The notes under the pieces were generated by a model that worked only from the letters and a program-made list of their open reading frames with translations, did not search any database and was not told the origin of the DNA. From assembly GCA_022774755.1 (NCBI GenBank), contig JALFLK010000029.1:1-64000 (forward strand): a stretch of 64,000 nt of DNA. The letters run 5' to 3'. Position numbers and translations under genes: made by a program. Each line of letters begins with the position of its first letter. Position 1 is the first letter of the stretch. The DNA comes from a bacterium. Its GTDB lineage: Bacteria; Bacillota; Clostridia; Oscillospirales; Acutalibacteraceae. This document shows, piece after piece, positions 23,672 to 32,378 of this stretch.

Positions 23672-24115
23672 ATGTCGATTGGTGAAAGAATCCGTTATAT
23701 CCGTAATCTGCGTGGTATGACACAGAAAGAACTCGGAAAAGCTATCGGCTTTGACGACAGAACGGCTGATATCCGAATCGCTCAATATGAAAGCGGTACT
23801 CGCACCCCGAAAGCAAACTATGTAGAAGCGATTGCAAAAGCGTTAAATGTTAAGACTTACGCTTTGAATGTACCCGAAACAGATACCTACCTCGGTTTGA
23901 TTCATACGCTTTTCGCTTTGGAAGATACCTATGGTATTAAAATCAATTCCATTGACGGCGAGCTTTGCCTGACGCTTGATAAGCACAACAAAAGCTATGT
24001 GACTATGTTTGAAATGCTCAACGATTGGCGTAATCAAGCTGAGAAGCTAAAGAATGATGAAATCTCCGAAGATGAATATAACGATTGGAAATATAATTAC
24101 CCAAAAACGAGGTAA
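23672..24115 (+). CDS. XRE-family transcriptional regulator (E3)
   Basis: The protein has 147 residues from the ATG at 23672. The track's longer start reads through the promoter, and the E1/E2 homologues begin with the same MxIGERIR. HTH at about 1-65 (GMTQKELGKAIGF, RIAQYESGTRTPK). It is shorter than the E1 and E2 proteins and ends at the conserved DEYNDWKYNYPKTR. The next gene begins 5 bp later, so the cargo is cotranscribed with the regulator. Confidence 0.85.
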   Translation: MSIGERIRYIRNLRGMTQKELGKAIGFDDRTADIRIAQYESGTRTPKANYVEAIAKALNVKTYALNVPETDTYLGLIHTLFALEDTYGIKINSIDGELCLTLDKHNKSYVTMFEMLNDWRNQAEKLKNDEISEDEYNDWKYNYPKTR

Positions 24116-24120
24116 CAATT

Positions 24121-24960
24121 ATGTATCTATATGTAGCAGAAACAAAAAAAGATAATGATAACCATTTGACCGCTGAAATTATAGAGGAGATAACTCAAGA
24201 AGAATTAGATGATTTAAATTCTGCTTTTACCTTTTGCGGAATATATCATCGCATTAATCAAATAAAAGATATTGTAATTGAAAATGGTATCGAGTTTCAG
24301 CAGTATATGAAAAGCGATAATTTATCAAGTATGAGTTTTCAAGGAGTTTCTCCAGAAAAACTCATACTAATCGCAAATAAACTTGTATTTAATTACGCTT
24401 CATCTATAAAAACCTATATTGATATGGAAACTCGACTTCTTAGAAAAAACAAAGGTGAGAATGAACTGAAACTATTCCGTTCAATTTGCAGTCAAATGTA
24501 TGATAATAGCATTGAATATCGGTTTTGGGCTAATTTTAGAAACTACGTAGTACACTGCGAGTTTCCATATGCTGTATTTCACAATTCAATTGATGATGGG
24601 TGTAAAGTGATTTGCTTAAAGGATCACTTATTAAAATTTGATAATTGGAAGCATTCAAAAAATGATATTGAGAAGATGGACAATGAAATTGATATACCTT
24701 CATTAGTTAATAATATGAGTTCAAAGATTATTGTTTTATTTTGGGATTTCTTTACTTACTTTGGGCAAGAAATTGTTGATGGAATTGAAAAATATGGTTC
24801 TTTTTGTAGACGACATAACGTGAAAGCTCCTGCTATTATGAAATCCGAAGAAAAAGATCAATTAGAGAATATGAATATGCAACCACTTCCTGTACAAAAA
24901 CTTTTTGCATCATTTGAAGCATTAAAACAAAATCCTAATGTAAATATACATTATAAATAA
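24121..24960 (+). CDS. HEPN-motif protein of unknown function (E3 cargo)
   Basis: This 279-residue A+T-rich helical protein is not recognised as a whole. R140-N-Y-V-V-H145 in NFRNYVVHCEF fits the HEPN ribonuclease motif RNxxxH. It starts 5 bp after the regulator with GAGG before the ATG, so it shares the regulator's promoter and may be kept low until the element is mobilized. A role in defence or in element maintenance is possible. It shows no clear sequence similarity to the E2 HEPN-motif protein outside the motif. Confidence 0.5.
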   Translation: MYLYVAETKKDNDNHLTAEIIEEITQEELDDLNSAFTFCGIYHRINQIKDIVIENGIEFQQYMKSDNLSSMSFQGVSPEKLILIANKLVFNYASSIKTYIDMETRLLRKNKGENELKLFRSICSQMYDNSIEYRFWANFRNYVVHCEFPYAVFHNSIDDGCKVICLKDHLLKFDNWKHSKNDIEKMDNEIDIPSLVNNMSSKIIVLFWDFFTYFGQEIVDGIEKYGSFCRRHNVKAPAIMKSEEKDQLENMNMQPLPVQKLFASFEALKQNPNVNIHYK

Positions 24961-24963
24961 AAT

Positions 24964-25005
24964 AACCCCTCTCGAATGAACTAAGCGTTCAAACGAGAGG
25001 GGTTT
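24964..25005 (+). terminator. Terminator of the E3 plus-strand unit
   Basis: AACCCCTCTCG pairs with CGAGAGGGGTT, extended by GAA/TTC pairs inside, just after the HEPN-motif gene. Confidence 0.8.
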
Positions 25006-25039
25006 CCTCTTGCTTGTTTTATTGTAAAGAATAGTAAAC

Positions 25040-25057
25040 AGTATCAAAACAGTATCA
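25040..25057 (+). repeat. Integrase arm-type repeats, E3 right end
   Basis: AGTATCA occurs at 25040-25046 and 25051-25057, 11 bp apart, ending 61 bp before the core. It is the same heptamer as at 15798-15815. A weak AAAGTCA/TGACTT hairpin lies between arms and core. Confidence 0.7.
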
Positions 25058-25115
25058 ACAAGACTTTTGAAGTGTCAAAAAGTCAGTGTTTAAGCCATTT
25101 CTTTGACTTCTGTTC

Positions 25116-26669
25116 TTATTCCCACTCGACGGTGCCGGGGGGTTTAGAGGTTATGTCGTAAACTACTCTGTTTACATGCTCTACCTCATTTATAATACGA
25201 TTGGATACTCTACCTAAAATCTCGTATGGTATCTTTGCCCAATCCGCTGTCATAAAGTCGTCTGTTGTGACGGCACGAATTGCCACAAGCTCGTCGTATG
25301 TTCTTGAGTCGCCCATAACACCGACTGTCTTTACGCCGGGCAAAACTGCGAAAAACTGGCTCATTTTATCTTCGTAGCCACAGTTTTTCATCTCATCTCT
25401 CAGGACTGCATCCGCCTCCTGCAAGATTTTCACCTTTTCCTTGGTTATTTCGCCGATTATCCTTACTCCCAAGCCCGGTCCAGGAAAAGGCTGGCGCCAA
25501 ACAAGGTCGTGAGGAAGTCCAAGCATCTCACCTACCACTCTGACCTCGTCTTTGAACAGGTCTTTCAAAGGCTCGATTACACCCTCAAATTTTATATCAT
25601 CAGGGCGTTTTACCTGATTATGATGGGTCTTAATAACGGCGGCATCTCCTTTTCCGCTTTCGATTCTGTCAGGATAAATTGTACCCTGTGCAAAATATCC
25701 GCTGCCGTAATCCTCCCTGATTTTATCCCAAAACACTTTGTAAAATTCTTCGCCAATTACCTTACGCTTTGCTTCAGGCTCGGAGATGCCCTTGAGCTTG
25801 CTTAAAAATTCGTCACCGCAATTAACTCTGACGAAGTTCATATCAAAAAGCTTTGTAAAGGTTTCTTCTACAAAATCGCCCTCGTCTTTTCTCATAAGTC
25901 CCTGGTCAACGAAAACGCAGGTAAGCTGTTTGCCTACTGCTTTGCTGAGAAGTGCTGCTGCAACAGAGGAATCAACCCCTCCGGACAAGCCTAAAACTAC
26001 GCCCTTATCGCCTATCTCTGCTCTGAGCTCGCTGACGGTACGCTCAATAAAATCTTCCATTTTCCAGGAGCCTTTGCAGTTGCAGACATTATACAAAAAC
26101 GACCTTAGCATTTCCTTGCCGTTTTCGGTGTGATTTACCTCCGGGTGAAACTGTACACCGTACAGCTTTTTCTCGGGGCAGGACATTGCCGCAACAGGGC
26201 AAACATCGGTATGAGCAGTAACGGAAAACCCCTTAGGAGGCTCGCTGATGTAATCACGGTGACTCATCCAAGATATACCCCGGCTATCCAATCCGCTGAA
26301 CAGCACATCGTCGTTGTTATAGTAAGCCAAAGCCTTGCCGTATTCGCAGGAAGAATTATCCGCCGCCGCAGTAACCACTCCGTCAAGGGTATAAGCCATA
26401 AGCTGACAGCCGTAGCAAATGCCCAAAATCGGAATACCTAAGGAGAAAATCTCTTTGTCGATATGAGGGGATTTTTCGTCGTAAACGCTGTTGGGACCGC
26501 CTGTAAAAATCAGTCCCGACGGCGATAGCTCTCTGATTTTTTCGATACTTGTTGTGTAGGGCAATATTTCGCAGTACACGTTGCACTCACGAACCCGCCT
26601 TGCAATAAGCTGATTATACTGTCCGCCGAAATCAAGAACAATCACAAGCTCTTTCTCAACAGAATTCAT
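25116..26669 (-). CDS. guaA: GMP synthase (glutamine-hydrolysing)
   Basis: The 517-residue enzyme converts XMP to GMP. The N-terminal class I glutamine amidotransferase (about 1-195) has the nucleophile in GICYGCQLM and the FHPE triad segment. The ATP-pyrophosphatase domain has the P-loop [13 protein letters not shown]. The C-terminal dimerization domain ends in the usual [10 protein letters not shown]. Length is normal, so integration has not damaged the protein. It is the last gene of the purine operon, 34 bp after purA. Its 3' end is the integration site of the three elements, a known hot spot for genomic islands. Confidence 0.97.
   Translation of the reverse strand: MNSVEKELVIVLDFGGQYNQLIARRVRECNVYCEILPYTTSIEKIRELSPSGLIFTGGPNSVYDEKSPHIDKEIFSLGIPILGICYGCQLMAYTLDGVVTAAADNSSCEYGKALAYYNNDDVLFSGLDSRGISWMSHRDYISEPPKGFSVTAHTDVCPVAAMSCPEKKLYGVQFHPEVNHTENGKEMLRSFLYNVCNCKGSWKMEDFIERTVSELRAEIGDKGVVLGLSGGVDSSVAAALLSKAVGKQLTCVFVDQGLMRKDEGDFVEETFTKLFDMNFVRVNCGDEFLSKLKGISEPEAKRKVIGEEFYKVFWDKIREDYGSGYFAQGTIYPDRIESGKGDAAVIKTHHNQVKRPDDIKFEGVIEPLKDLFKDEVRVVGEMLGLPHDLVWRQPFPGPGLGVRIIGEITKEKVKILQEADAVLRDEMKNCGYEDKMSQFFAVLPGVKTVGVMGDSRTYDELVAIRAVTTDDFMTADWAKIPYEILGRVSNRIINEVEHVNRVVYDITSKPPGTVEWE
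25118..25128. other. Attachment core in the guaA 3' end (E3-chromosome junction)
   Basis: ATTCCCACTCG lies inside the last codons of guaA (minus strand CGAGTGGGAAT, Glu-Trp-Glu plus the T of the stop). The next two bases, which complete TAA, come from E3. Confidence 0.88.
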
Positions 26670-26703
26670 TGCGTCAATCTCCTTTTATAAAACAATAATA
26701 CGA

Positions 26704-27984
26704 TTATTTATAGATGATATCTTCCCTTGCAGGTCCGTTAGAAACCATTGTTATGGGTACGCCGATTTCTTTCTCTGCAAATTCTATGTATTCTCTGCAT
26801 TCTTTCGGGAGCTTGGAATATTCCTTTATTCCTGTAATATCGGTTTTCCAGCCTTTTAAGGTTTTGAGTACAGGCTTGCATCTCTTAAGCTTAGTGGTTG
26901 ACGGGAAGTAATCTATCACCTGACCGTCAAGCTCATACGCAACGCAAACGGGAATTTCATCAAGATAACCCAAAGCGTCAAGGACCGTAAAAGCAACCTG
27001 TGTAGCACCCTGTACCTGACAGCCGTAGCGAGTAGCAACAAGGTCAAGCCAGCCCATTCTTCTGGGGCGTCCTGTTGTTGCGCCGTACTCTCCGCCGTCT
27101 CCGCCGAAATTCCTCAGCTTTTCAGCCTCTTCTCCGAAAATTTCGCTGACAAATTCGCCTGCTCCCACTGCGCTTGAGTAGGCCTTTACAACCGTTACAA
27201 TATCCTTAATTTCGTAGGGAGGAATTCCGCCTGCACCTACTGCGCCGTAGCCTGCGATTGTATTTGACGAAGTTACCATAGGATAAATACCGAAGTCTGT
27301 ATCTTTAAGTGCGCCTAACTGTCCCTCTAACAGGATATTTTTTCCCTCTTTTACCGCATTATGAATAAAAGTAAAGGAATCGCCTACATAGGGTGCAAGA
27401 ATCTCTTTGTATTCCATAAGCTTGTCAAAAACTTCCTGAGTTGTTATTTCAGGCTTATGATAAAGATTTTTGAGAGTTGCGTTTTTAATCTCCAGTGCGT
27501 GTTCGATTTTAGCCTTCAGGCTGTCCATATCGTCGAAAAGCTCGTTAATCTGGAATCCGATTTTGGAATATTTATCGGAATAGAACGGTGCGATACCGCT
27601 TTTTGTTGAGCCAAAAGAATTTTTGCCCAAACGCTCCTCCTCATAACAGTCAAAGTCAACGTGATAGGGCATTACAACCTGAGCTCTGTCGGAAATCAGA
27701 ATCTTAGGCTCGGGGACTCCGCCGTTCTTTAGTGTTTGCATTTCTTTTACGAAATTTTCTACGCTGAAGGCAACGCCGTTGCCGATAACATTAGTAATAT
27801 TGCTGTGAAAAACACCTGAGGGAAGCTGATGCAAAGCAAACTTACCATAGTTGTTTTTGATTGTATGACCTGCGTTTGCACCGCCCTGAAAACGGATTAC
27901 AACATCGCTGTCATTTGCAAGGACGTCGGTAATTTTCCCCTTACCTTCGTCACCCCAGTTTGCTCCTACTATGGCCTTTACCAT
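26704..27984 (-). CDS. purA: Adenylosuccinate synthetase
   Basis: The 426-residue enzyme uses GTP to join IMP and aspartate, the first step from IMP to AMP. The N-terminal phosphate loop GANWGDEGKGK is present, as are NAGHT (NIAGHT-type) and TTGRPRRMGWLD. It lies between purB and guaA, so both branches from IMP are encoded at the end of the same operon. Confidence 0.97.
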   Translation of the reverse strand: MVKAIVGANWGDEGKGKITDVLANDSDVVIRFQGGANAGHTIKNNYGKFALHQLPSGVFHSNITNVIGNGVAFSVENFVKEMQTLKNGGVPEPKILISDRAQVVMPYHVDFDCYEEERLGKNSFGSTKSGIAPFYSDKYSKIGFQINELFDDMDSLKAKIEHALEIKNATLKNLYHKPEITTQEVFDKLMEYKEILAPYVGDSFTFIHNAVKEGKNILLEGQLGALKDTDFGIYPMVTSSNTIAGYGAVGAGGIPPYEIKDIVTVVKAYSSAVGAGEFVSEIFGEEAEKLRNFGGDGGEYGATTGRPRRMGWLDLVATRYGCQVQGATQVAFTVLDALGYLDEIPVCVAYELDGQVIDYFPSTTKLKRCKPVLKTLKGWKTDITGIKEYSKLPKECREYIEFAEKEIGVPITMVSNGPAREDIIYK

Positions 27985-28074
27985 ATAAAAAACTCCTTTT
28001 GACCCTTGTTTTATACCGACGCTCTTTTGAACGCAAATTATCGGTATTAAAGGTTATTAAAAATTAAGCTTTGA

Positions 28075-29511
28075 TTAAACATTGATTTCCGGCTTTTCTG
28101 TTTCAAGATTTTCGTAAGGAGCTAAGGCATTCTTAACATCGTTGTTCAAGAAATCCTCTGTCTGCTCCTTTGCCCTGCCGGTATATTTTTCAGGCTGAAG
28201 AATCGACTCCAGCTCCTCGTATGTTACGCCGAAGGCTTCGTCGTTTGCAATACGCTGCAGCAAATCATTTTCTCCGCCTTGCTCCTTGACAACCTTAGAC
28301 GCTTCCATTGAATGAACACGGATTCTCTCGTGGAGAACCTGTCTGTCTGCTCCTCTTTTCTTTACGGCGTCCATCATAATATTTTCGGTAGCCATAAAGG
28401 GAAGCTCTTTTTTAAGTCTTTGCTCGATTACCTTTGGATAAACAACCAATCCGTCGGCAACATTTGCATAAAGATTAAGAATTGCGTCAACTGCCAAAAA
28501 TGCCTCGGGAACGCTCAGACGTTTATTTGCGCTGTCGTCCAGGGTTCTTTCAAACCACTGTGTTGCAGTTGTGAAATATGTATTAAGCACGTCCACCATT
28601 ACATAGCGTGACAATGAGCCGATTCGCTCACTGCGCATAGGATTACGCTTGTACGCCATAGCAGACGAGCCGATTTGATTCTTTTCAAAGGGTTCCTCAA
28701 CCTCTTTAAGATGCTGGAGAAGCCTGATGTCGTTAGAAAATTTTGAGGCGCTCTGGGCAATTCCTGCAAGAACGTTCACAAACTGAGCGTCAAGCTTTCT
28801 TGAATATGTCTGTCCCGAAACGGAGAAACAGCCCTTAAAGCCCATTTTTTCGGCTATTTTTTTATCAAGAGCCTTTACCTTTTCGTGGTCGCCGTCAAAA
28901 AGCTCCAAAAAGCTTGCCTGAGTGCCTGTGGTGCCCTTTGAGCCTAAAAGCTTTGCCTTTGAAAGCTGATACTCAACATCCTCCAAATCCATAAGCAAAT
29001 CCTGAATCCAAAGGGCTGCTCTCTTGCCTACTGTTGTAGGCTGAGCAGGCTGAAAATGAGTAAATGCCAATGTGGGCAGAGCCTTGTACTTATCGGCAAA
29101 TTCCGAGAGGTTTCTGATAACGGTAACAAGCTTGTTTCTGATAAGCTTTAACGCCTCTGTCATAATGATAATATCGGTATTATCGCCTACATAACAGGAG
29201 GTTGCTCCCAAATGAATGATTCCCTTAGCTTTCGGGCACTGAACGCCGTATGCATATACATGGCTCATAACATCGTGACGGACAAGCTTTTCTCTCTCGG
29301 AAGCAACATCATAGTTAATGTCATCCTTGTGAGCTTTCAGCTCGTCAATTTGCTCCTGAGTAACGGGAAGTCCCAGCTCCATCTCTGCCTCTGCAAGAGC
29401 AATCCACAGTCTTCTCCATGTGCGGAATTTCATATCGGGTGAGAACAAATACTTCATTTCTTTGTCGGCATATCTTGAGGACAAAGGTGATTCGTAAATA
29501 TCTTTAGCCAT
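28075..29511 (-). CDS. purB: Adenylosuccinate lyase
   Basis: The protein has 478 residues from MAKDIYESPLSSRY. The track's extra 11 residues lie within purF and lack a ribosome binding site. Fumarase/aspartase superfamily. The flexible signature loop is SSAMAYKRNPMRSE. It removes fumarate in two steps, SAICAR to AICAR and adenylosuccinate to AMP. The start overlaps the purF end by 8 bp (ATGGCTAA), so translation is coupled. Confidence 0.96.
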   Translation of the reverse strand: MAKDIYESPLSSRYADKEMKYLFSPDMKFRTWRRLWIALAEAEMELGLPVTQEQIDELKAHKDDINYDVASEREKLVRHDVMSHVYAYGVQCPKAKGIIHLGATSCYVGDNTDIIIMTEALKLIRNKLVTVIRNLSEFADKYKALPTLAFTHFQPAQPTTVGKRAALWIQDLLMDLEDVEYQLSKAKLLGSKGTTGTQASFLELFDGDHEKVKALDKKIAEKMGFKGCFSVSGQTYSRKLDAQFVNVLAGIAQSASKFSNDIRLLQHLKEVEEPFEKNQIGSSAMAYKRNPMRSERIGSLSRYVMVDVLNTYFTTATQWFERTLDDSANKRLSVPEAFLAVDAILNLYANVADGLVVYPKVIEQRLKKELPFMATENIMMDAVKKRGADRQVLHERIRVHSMEASKVVKEQGGENDLLQRIANDEAFGVTYEELESILQPEKYTGRAKEQTEDFLNNDVKNALAPYENLETEKPEINV

Positions 29512-30991
29512 TCTTCTTCTCCTTGATTGGGATTTTTTTATCAAAGTTCATTCCGCCGCGTTCCTTGCCCTTAAAGGTTTGCTTAGTAGTGGCGGCAGGA
29601 TATTTTCCGGTAAAGCATGCGTCGCAGAAGCCGTCAATCTTATTAAACACCATCTCGCCTAAGCAGTCGGCAGGGAGATAACCCAAAGAATCGGCACCGC
29701 TAAGCTGACGGATTTCTTCAACGGTATGGTTGCAGGCAATAAGCTCCCCTCGTGACGGAATGTCCGTACCGTAGTAGCAAGGCCACAAAAACGGCGGTGA
29801 GGAAATCCTCATATGAACCTCTTTTGCGCCTGCCTCACGGAGCATAGTTACGATTCTGTCAACCGTAGTACCACGAACGATACTGTCGTCAATCATAACA
29901 ACCCTTTTTCCTTTTACGGGATTGAGAAGGGGGTTGAGCTTGATTCTTACGCTTTTCATACGCTCTTTCTGGCTCGGCTTAATAAAGGTTCTTCCGATGT
30001 AATTATTCTTGACAATGCCCTTTTCATAAGGGATTCCCGATTCTTCGCTGTAACCTATGGCGGCGTCAATTCCCGATTCGGGAACGCCGATAACAAGGTC
30101 TGCTTCAACGGGGAATTTTCTGGCAAGAATTCTTCCTGCCTGCTTGCGTGCTTCATATACGCTGACGGAATCAATTACCGAATCCGTCCTTGCAAAGTAA
30201 ATATATTCAAAAATACAGGGGGATTTTTTAACATTACTTTGAGTCTTAATACTTTTTAAACCGCTTTCGTCAACAACGATAATCTCACCCGGTTCAACAT
30301 CTCTGACAAACTCTGCTCCGCAGGCGTCAAGGGCACAGCTTTCGCTGGCAAAGCAATATGTTCCGTTTATCCTGCCGATACAAAGAGGCTTAAAGCCGTG
30401 GGGGTCTCTTGCGGCGATAATCTTTCTGGGGCTCATTACCAAAAGGCTGTATGCTCCCTCTATCTTCTTCATTGCATTGGCAACCGCCTCTTCTACCGAG
30501 TGGCATTTAAGGCGTTCCCTGGCTATAACATAGCAGATAACCTCGCTGTCGATGGTTGTCTGGAATATTGCTCCTCGCTTTTCAAGATCCTTGCGGATTT
30601 CAACAGCGTTTGTCAGGTTGCCGTTATGTGCAACGGCGATAGTACCCTTTACATAACGCATAACAAGCGGCTGTGCATTTTCCAGCACAGAGCCGCCTGC
30701 TGTTGAATAGCGAACATGGGATACCGCCATTTGTCCCCTTAGTGAATCTAATATTTCATTGTTGAAAACCTCGGTAACAAGACCCATATCCTTGTGATAG
30801 TCTATTACACCGCAGTCATTTACGGCTATGCCGCAGCTCTCCTGCCCTCTGTGCTGGAGGGCAAGCAAGCCGTTATAGCAAGCGTAGGCAGGGTCAAGAG
30901 TGCCGTCGCTGTATATTCCGAAAACTCCGCACTCCTCATGGAGCTCTTCGCTTGGGAATTTATCAAAATTACTAACCAAAGGTTCCACCAT
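29504..30991 (-). CDS. purF: Amidophosphoribosyltransferase
   Basis: The 495-residue protein catalyses the first committed step of purine synthesis, PRPP plus glutamine to phosphoribosylamine. The class II amidotransferase Cys follows a short propeptide (HEECGVFGIY), which would be cleaved. The PRPP loop VVMIDDSIVRGTT is in the C-terminal half. The C-terminal CDACFTGKYP and other Cys residues fit the Fe-S-containing Gram-positive type. It lies 47 bp after purC. Confidence 0.96.
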   Translation of the reverse strand: MVEPLVSNFDKFPSEELHEECGVFGIYSDGTLDPAYACYNGLLALQHRGQESCGIAVNDCGVIDYHKDMGLVTEVFNNEILDSLRGQMAVSHVRYSTAGGSVLENAQPLVMRYVKGTIAVAHNGNLTNAVEIRKDLEKRGAIFQTTIDSEVICYVIARERLKCHSVEEAVANAMKKIEGAYSLLVMSPRKIIAARDPHGFKPLCIGRINGTYCFASESCALDACGAEFVRDVEPGEIIVVDESGLKSIKTQSNVKKSPCIFEYIYFARTDSVIDSVSVYEARKQAGRILARKFPVEADLVIGVPESGIDAAIGYSEESGIPYEKGIVKNNYIGRTFIKPSQKERMKSVRIKLNPLLNPVKGKRVVMIDDSIVRGTTVDRIVTMLREAGAKEVHMRISSPPFLWPCYYGTDIPSRGELIACNHTVEEIRQLSGADSLGYLPADCLGEMVFNKIDGFCDACFTGKYPAATTKQTFKGKERGGMNFDKKIPIKEKKNG

Positions 30992-31038
30992 CCGATTTAA
31001 TACTACTTTTGAAAAATGTTTTGCTTATTCTTATGAAA

Positions 31039-31746
31039 TCAGCCCAAGCCGATTCTCCTCATCATCTCGGCATAAGCCTCTTCGACACCGCCCATATCAC
31101 GGCGGAAACGATCCTTGTCCAGCTTTTCCTGAGTATCCATATCCCAGAAACGGCAGGTATCGGGAGAAATTTCGTCGGCAAGGATAATATCTCCGTGGAA
31201 ACGGCCGAACTCAATCTTAAAGTCTATTAAATCAACATTACATTCCTTAAAGAAGTCAATCATTACGCTGTTGATTTTAAGCGCCATTTCGGAAATTTTT
31301 TCAATTTCTTCTTTTGTTGCAAGGTCAGCGGCAAGAATATGGTATTCGTTTACCATAGGGTCGCCCAAATCGTCGTCCTTGTAGCAGAACTCAAGAACAG
31401 GCACTTTCATTACCGTACCCTCGGGGAGTCCCAAACGCTTTGACAAACTGCCGGCGGCTTTGTTTCTTACAATAACCTCAAGAGGAACAATCTCTACTTT
31501 TTTCAGAACTGTCTCTCTGTCGTTAAGCTCTTCAACAAAATCGGTTTTAATTCCCTTTTCTTCGAGAAGCTTAAACATAAAGTTGCTCATTCTGTTATTT
31601 ACAACGCCTTTTCCCACAATAGTGCCCTTTTTTTCGCCGTTAAATGCGGTAGCGTCGTCCTTATAGGAAACGATGCAATAGTCGGGATTGTCGGTTGCAA
31701 ATACCTTTTTTGCTTTTCCTTCATAAAGTTGCTCTTTCTTTTCCAT
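31039..31746 (-). CDS. purC: SAICAR synthetase (phosphoribosylaminoimidazole-succinocarboxamide synthase)
   Basis: The protein has 235 residues from the ATG at 31746, which has GGAGG 8 bp upstream. The track's start at 31761 overlaps that site. Motifs [22 protein letters not shown] and [28 protein letters not shown] are typical. It ligates aspartate to CAIR. First gene of the operon, with a strong promoter at 31821-31849. Confidence 0.97.
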   Translation of the reverse strand: MEKKEQLYEGKAKKVFATDNPDYCIVSYKDDATAFNGEKKGTIVGKGVVNNRMSNFMFKLLEEKGIKTDFVEELNDRETVLKKVEIVPLEVIVRNKAAGSLSKRLGLPEGTVMKVPVLEFCYKDDDLGDPMVNEYHILAADLATKEEIEKISEMALKINSVMIDFFKECNVDLIDFKIEFGRFHGDIILADEISPDTCRFWDMDTQEKLDKDRFRRDMGGVEEAYAEMMRRIGLG

Positions 31747-31820
31747 CAGAGATTCCTCCATACATTACATAGTAAGCCGAAAAACAAACAAAATATACAG
31801 CTTATTAAAGATACAGGTTA

Positions 31821-31849
31821 ATTATAATACAAAAAGCATTTTTAAGCAA
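31821..31849 (-). promoter_or_regulatory. Promoter of the purine operon
   Basis: On the minus strand TTGCTT (31844-31849), 17 bp, TATAAT (31821-31826). The leader before purC is only about 70 nt and shows no purine riboswitch. Confidence 0.75.
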
Positions 31850-31992
31850 CTATAATTGCAGGTAATTTTTAGTTTTTGATATATTGTGAAAAAATTAACA
31901 GTATGTATTTGTAAATATTATATCAATTTACCTTTAGTGATTATAATTTTAAAATAATTAAAATTTTTATTTAGAAATAATAAAAATTTTCC

Positions 31993-32021
31993 TTGATTTT
32001 TGTTCTTAGTTATTGTATAAT
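31993..32021 (+). promoter_or_regulatory. Promoter of tRNA-Leu
   Basis: TTGATT (31993-31998), 17 bp, TATAAT (32016-32021), 14 bp before the tRNA. Confidence 0.75.
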
Positions 32022-32035
32022 ACATTTTGTCACAC

Positions 32036-32122
32036 GCCGGTGTGATGGAATTGGCAGACGTAGTGGACTCAAAATCCACCGGTAGCGATACCGTGCCGGT
32101 TCGAGTCCGGCCACCGGCACCA
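32036..32122 (+). tRNA. tRNA-Leu (anticodon CAA)
   Basis: This is an 87-base type II tRNA with a long variable arm and an encoded CCA. Acceptor stem GCCGGTG/CACCGGC, anticodon loop CTCAAAA giving anticodon CAA, T-arm GCCGGTTCGAGTCCGGC. It is intact and not used as an integration site. Confidence 0.95.
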
Positions 32123-32126
32123 ATCG

Positions 32127-32168
32127 AGAGCCCCGACACGCAAGTGCGTTGTTGAGGCTCTTATTTTT
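32127..32168 (+). terminator. Terminator after tRNA-Leu
   Basis: AGAGCC pairs with GGCTCT, with further inner pairing, followed by a run of T. Confidence 0.75.
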
Positions 32169-32378
32169 TTGAGCCTTTGGCTTTGAAACTGTAAATTTCT
32201 TATTTTATCCGGACGGATATAAAGCCCCACAAATGGCTCATCAAGGTCATTTACGAGGTTCTTTTTTGCGTTTTGGGTAGTAGTTGGGTAGGAACAAAGT
32301 ATTTTTTGCAAAAGTATTTATTGAAAAGTATTTAAAAACATGTCAGAATATTGTCAGCAAACATTCGGAGGATATACT

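Larger units (their letters stand above)
15686..25128. mobile_element. Integrative mobilizable element E3 (complete)
   Basis: The element is bounded by cores at 15686 and 25118 with AGTATCA x2 arm repeats at both ends (15798-15815 and 25040-25057). Left cargo is the RuvB-like/Mrr and FtsK-like/Mrr gene pair. Right cargo is a HEPN-motif gene. The backbone gene order equals that of E2, but its proteins are more distant than E1 and E2 are from each other. It abuts guaA directly, so it is the element nearest the chromosomal site. Confidence 0.88.

Noticed and set aside
31747-32035. Possible purine riboswitch upstream of purC
   Set aside because: The leader from the promoter to the start is about 70 nt and has neither the purine aptamer core words nor a terminator stem.
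32036-32122. tRNA-Leu as integration site
   Set aside because: The 3' end of the tRNA is not repeated elsewhere in the window and no integrase is nearby. The elements use guaA.
32069-32311. 80-residue minus-strand frame
   Set aside because: It runs across the tRNA-Leu gene and its terminator, so it is antisense to an RNA gene.
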